The notes beneath the pieces were generated by a model. The model made no database searches. It was not told the DNA's origin and saw only the letters and a program-made list of their open reading frames with translations. The position numbers and the translations under genes are program-made. 6,235 nucleotides of DNA from Planctomycetaceae bacterium (GTDB lineage Bacteria; Planctomycetota; Planctomycetia; Pirellulales; Thermoguttaceae), in contig JAITAZ010000415.1 of the NCBI GenBank assembly GCA_031283825.1, forward strand, positions 1-6,235, read 5' to 3'. Positions 4,851 to 6,235 of this stretch are shown here, piece after piece (the stretch's first letter is position 1; every line of letters starts with the position of its first letter).

Positions 4851-5984
4851 TTATTCTTCGATATCTGCTTTTTCATCTTTTTCTTTGTTGGTTGGGAATA
4901 ATTCTATACCTCTTTCTTTTATTAGTCGGTTTATTTCATTTTTTAATTTTTCAGTGAACTCAGGATTTTCTTTTAGATATATTTTTGTTTTCTCTCGTCC
5001 TTGTGCGAGCTGTTGATCACCATATCGAAACCATGCGCCTGACTTTATTACAATTTTTTGATCTACGGCTAGATCTAGTACGTCGCCTTCGTAACTTATT
5101 CCTCCGGTGTGCATCATGTCGAATTCTGCCTCGCGGAACGGCGGCGCGACTTTGTTTTTCACCACCTTTGCCCTGACCCTTTGACCAATAATCGTCTCGC
5201 TCTCTTTTAATTGTCCTATTCTTCTGACGTCAATTCTACATGAACAATAAAATTTCAACGCTCGTCCTCCGGGCGTTGTTTCTGGCGAACCAAACATCAC
5301 GCCGATTTTCTCTCTTATCTGATTTATAAAAATAACGCACGTCTTGCTCTTCGCAATAACTCCCGTCAACTTTCGCAACGATTGACTCATCAACCTTGCC
5401 TGCAAACCGACATGAGAATCGCCAATTGCGCCTTTCAACTCTTTCTCCGGCACCAACGCCGCAACCGAATCAACCACAATTACATCAACTGCATTCGACC
5501 TCACTAACATTTCCGTAATCTGCATTGCCTCCTCGCCGCTGCTTGGCTGAGAAACCAAAAGACTCTCCAAATCAACGCCTAACCGTTTTGCCCAACTTGG
5601 GTCTAACGCATGTTCAGCGTCAATAAACGCCGCTACTCCGCCGCCCTTTTGCGCATTCGAAACAATGTGAAGCGTCAAGGTTGTTTTGCCGCTCGATTCG
5701 GGTCCAAAAATCTCAATAATTCTGCCGCGAGGAACGCCAAAACCGCCCAAAGCAATATCAAGCGAAAGACTGCCCGTCGGAATACCAGATAAACTCGGAG
5801 TTCGATCAAGTCCAAGCGGCATTATTGCGCCTTCGCCAAACGTTTTTTCAATCTGAGCTAAAGCATTTTTAAGCTCAGGACTCTTGTTAAGAATAGAGTC
5901 AATTTTCTTGACTCGATCCGATTTACTTGAATCTACCGCTTTTTTAGAATCTTCTTTTTTGGTTTCATCTGCTTTTTTCGACAT
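4851..5984 (-). CDS. recA: Recombinase RecA
   Basis: RecA forms ATP-dependent filaments on single-stranded DNA, drives strand exchange in homologous recombination and activates LexA-type self-cleavage. The 377-residue protein has Walker [10 protein letters not shown] (94-102), the catalytic glutamate E124 in IDAEHALD, Walker B VIVVD (168-172), loop L1 around [17 protein letters not shown] (185-201), loop L2 around [20 protein letters not shown] (221-240) with Q222, and [10 protein letters not shown] (274-283). The N-terminus is about 25 residues longer than in E. coli and rich in K, D, E and S; the C-terminus has the usual acidic tail. [12 protein letters not shown] (244-255) carries two cysteines where E. 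coli has YASVR. The ATG at 5984 is preceded by AGGTG (5992-5996) at good spacing, which supports this start. I see no E. coli CTG-N10-CAG or Bacillus GAAC-N4-GTTC SOS box upstream. A weak promoter candidate is TTGCAA (6156-6161) with TAAGAT (6134-6139). Confidence 0.98.
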   Translation of the reverse strand: MSKKADETKKEDSKKAVDSSKSDRVKKIDSILNKSPELKNALAQIEKTFGEGAIMPLGLDRTPSLSGIPTGSLSLDIALGGFGVPRGRIIEIFGPESSGKTTLTLHIVSNAQKGGGVAAFIDAEHALDPSWAKRLGVDLESLLVSQPSSGEEAMQITEMLVRSNAVDVIVVDSVAALVPEKELKGAIGDSHVGLQARLMSQSLRKLTGVIAKSKTCVIFINQIREKIGVMFGSPETTPGGRALKFYCSCRIDVRRIGQLKESETIIGQRVRAKVVKNKVAPPFREAEFDMMHTGGISYEGDVLDLAVDQKIVIKSGAWFRYGDQQLAQGREKTKIYLKENPEFTEKLKNEINRLIKERGIELFPTNKEKDEKADIEE

Positions 5985-5991
5985 AATAAAT

Positions 5992-5996
5992 CACCT
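5992..5996 (-). promoter_or_regulatory. Ribosome binding site of recA
   Basis: AGGTG on the minus strand ends 7 nt before the recA ATG. It is the only clear Shine-Dalgarno-like site before any of the four protein genes here, and it settles the recA start at 5984 despite the long lysine-rich N-terminal extension. Confidence 0.65.
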
Positions 5997-6172
5997 AGTT
6001 AATCACCGGAAAGCTCAACGCGAACCGCCGGATTAAATTGTTAAATCAAATAAACTCATTCAATAAGCACAATAAGATTTCACTAGACATCTGAATTTAA
6101 TAAAATCTGATAACATAGTAAAATCGTTTTAATATCTTAATAAAAATGCTAACTCTTGCAAGGGGACAACAA

Positions 6173-6209
6173 ACTTGAAATCTAGGATTAGAAATAAAAA
6201 CAAATTTTT
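6173..6209 (-). repeat. Dispersed repeat, copy 2 of an inverted pair
   Basis: Positions 6173-6193 are the exact reverse complement of 4158-4178, and the A-rich continuation to about 6209 resembles 4137-4157. It lies about 190 nt upstream of recA. The rest of the recA upstream region (5997-6172) holds no gene that I can see. After this repeat the window ends in a stretch of the form ACACAGATAATCGCAGATTT, an incomplete imperfect direct repeat of CAGAT. Confidence 0.75.
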
Positions 6210-6235
6210 TAAACACAGATAATCGCAGATTTTTT

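Noticed and set aside
5610..5792. 60-residue plus-strand reading frame inside recA
   Set aside because: It is antisense to the Walker A region of recA, arginine and asparagine rich, and has no supporting signal.

Overview
This is an AT-rich bacterial window. It holds four protein genes and one tRNA gene, separated by intergenic spacers unusually full of short palindromic repeats. The bacterial assignment is secure from tilS and recA. A planctomycete or related PVC-group host is my tentative inference, based on the style of the dynamin-like GTPase, the RecA sequence around residues 245-255, and the absence of Shine-Dalgarno sites before three of the four genes. No single marker here proves it.

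Layout: 1-307 is a repeat-rich leader with an 83-nt composite palindrome and copies of a TGTAACCGTTCACGG motif. 308-2164 (+) encodes a 618-residue membrane-anchored dynamin-like GTPase. 2165-2750 is a 586-nt spacer packed with inverted repeats and GC-rich hairpins. 2751-3863 (+) is tilS (tRNA-Ile lysidine synthetase). 3958-4031 (+) is tRNA-Arg(UCG). 4237-4584 (+) is a 115-residue four-helix membrane protein of unknown function. 4585-4850 is a second repeat block between convergent genes. 4851-5984 (-) is recA. 5985-6235 is its upstream region.

The genes do not form an obvious functional operon. tilS and the tRNA gene both concern translation, but TilS acts on the CAU-anticodon tRNA-Ile, not on tRNA-Arg. 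recA is transcribed toward the other genes, and a terminator-like repeat lies 6 nt past its stop codon.

The most interesting content is non-coding. Several related or similarly built elements (outer inverted arms enclosing smaller hairpins) occupy every larger spacer. One element occurs in opposite orientations on the two sides of the tilS/tRNA-Arg/membrane-protein block, and another pair flanks the membrane-protein/recA block. All four protein genes also appear to shift from T/G-ending codons at the 5' end to A/C-ending codons at the 3' end. I see no CRISPR array, transposase, phage gene or clear new defence system.
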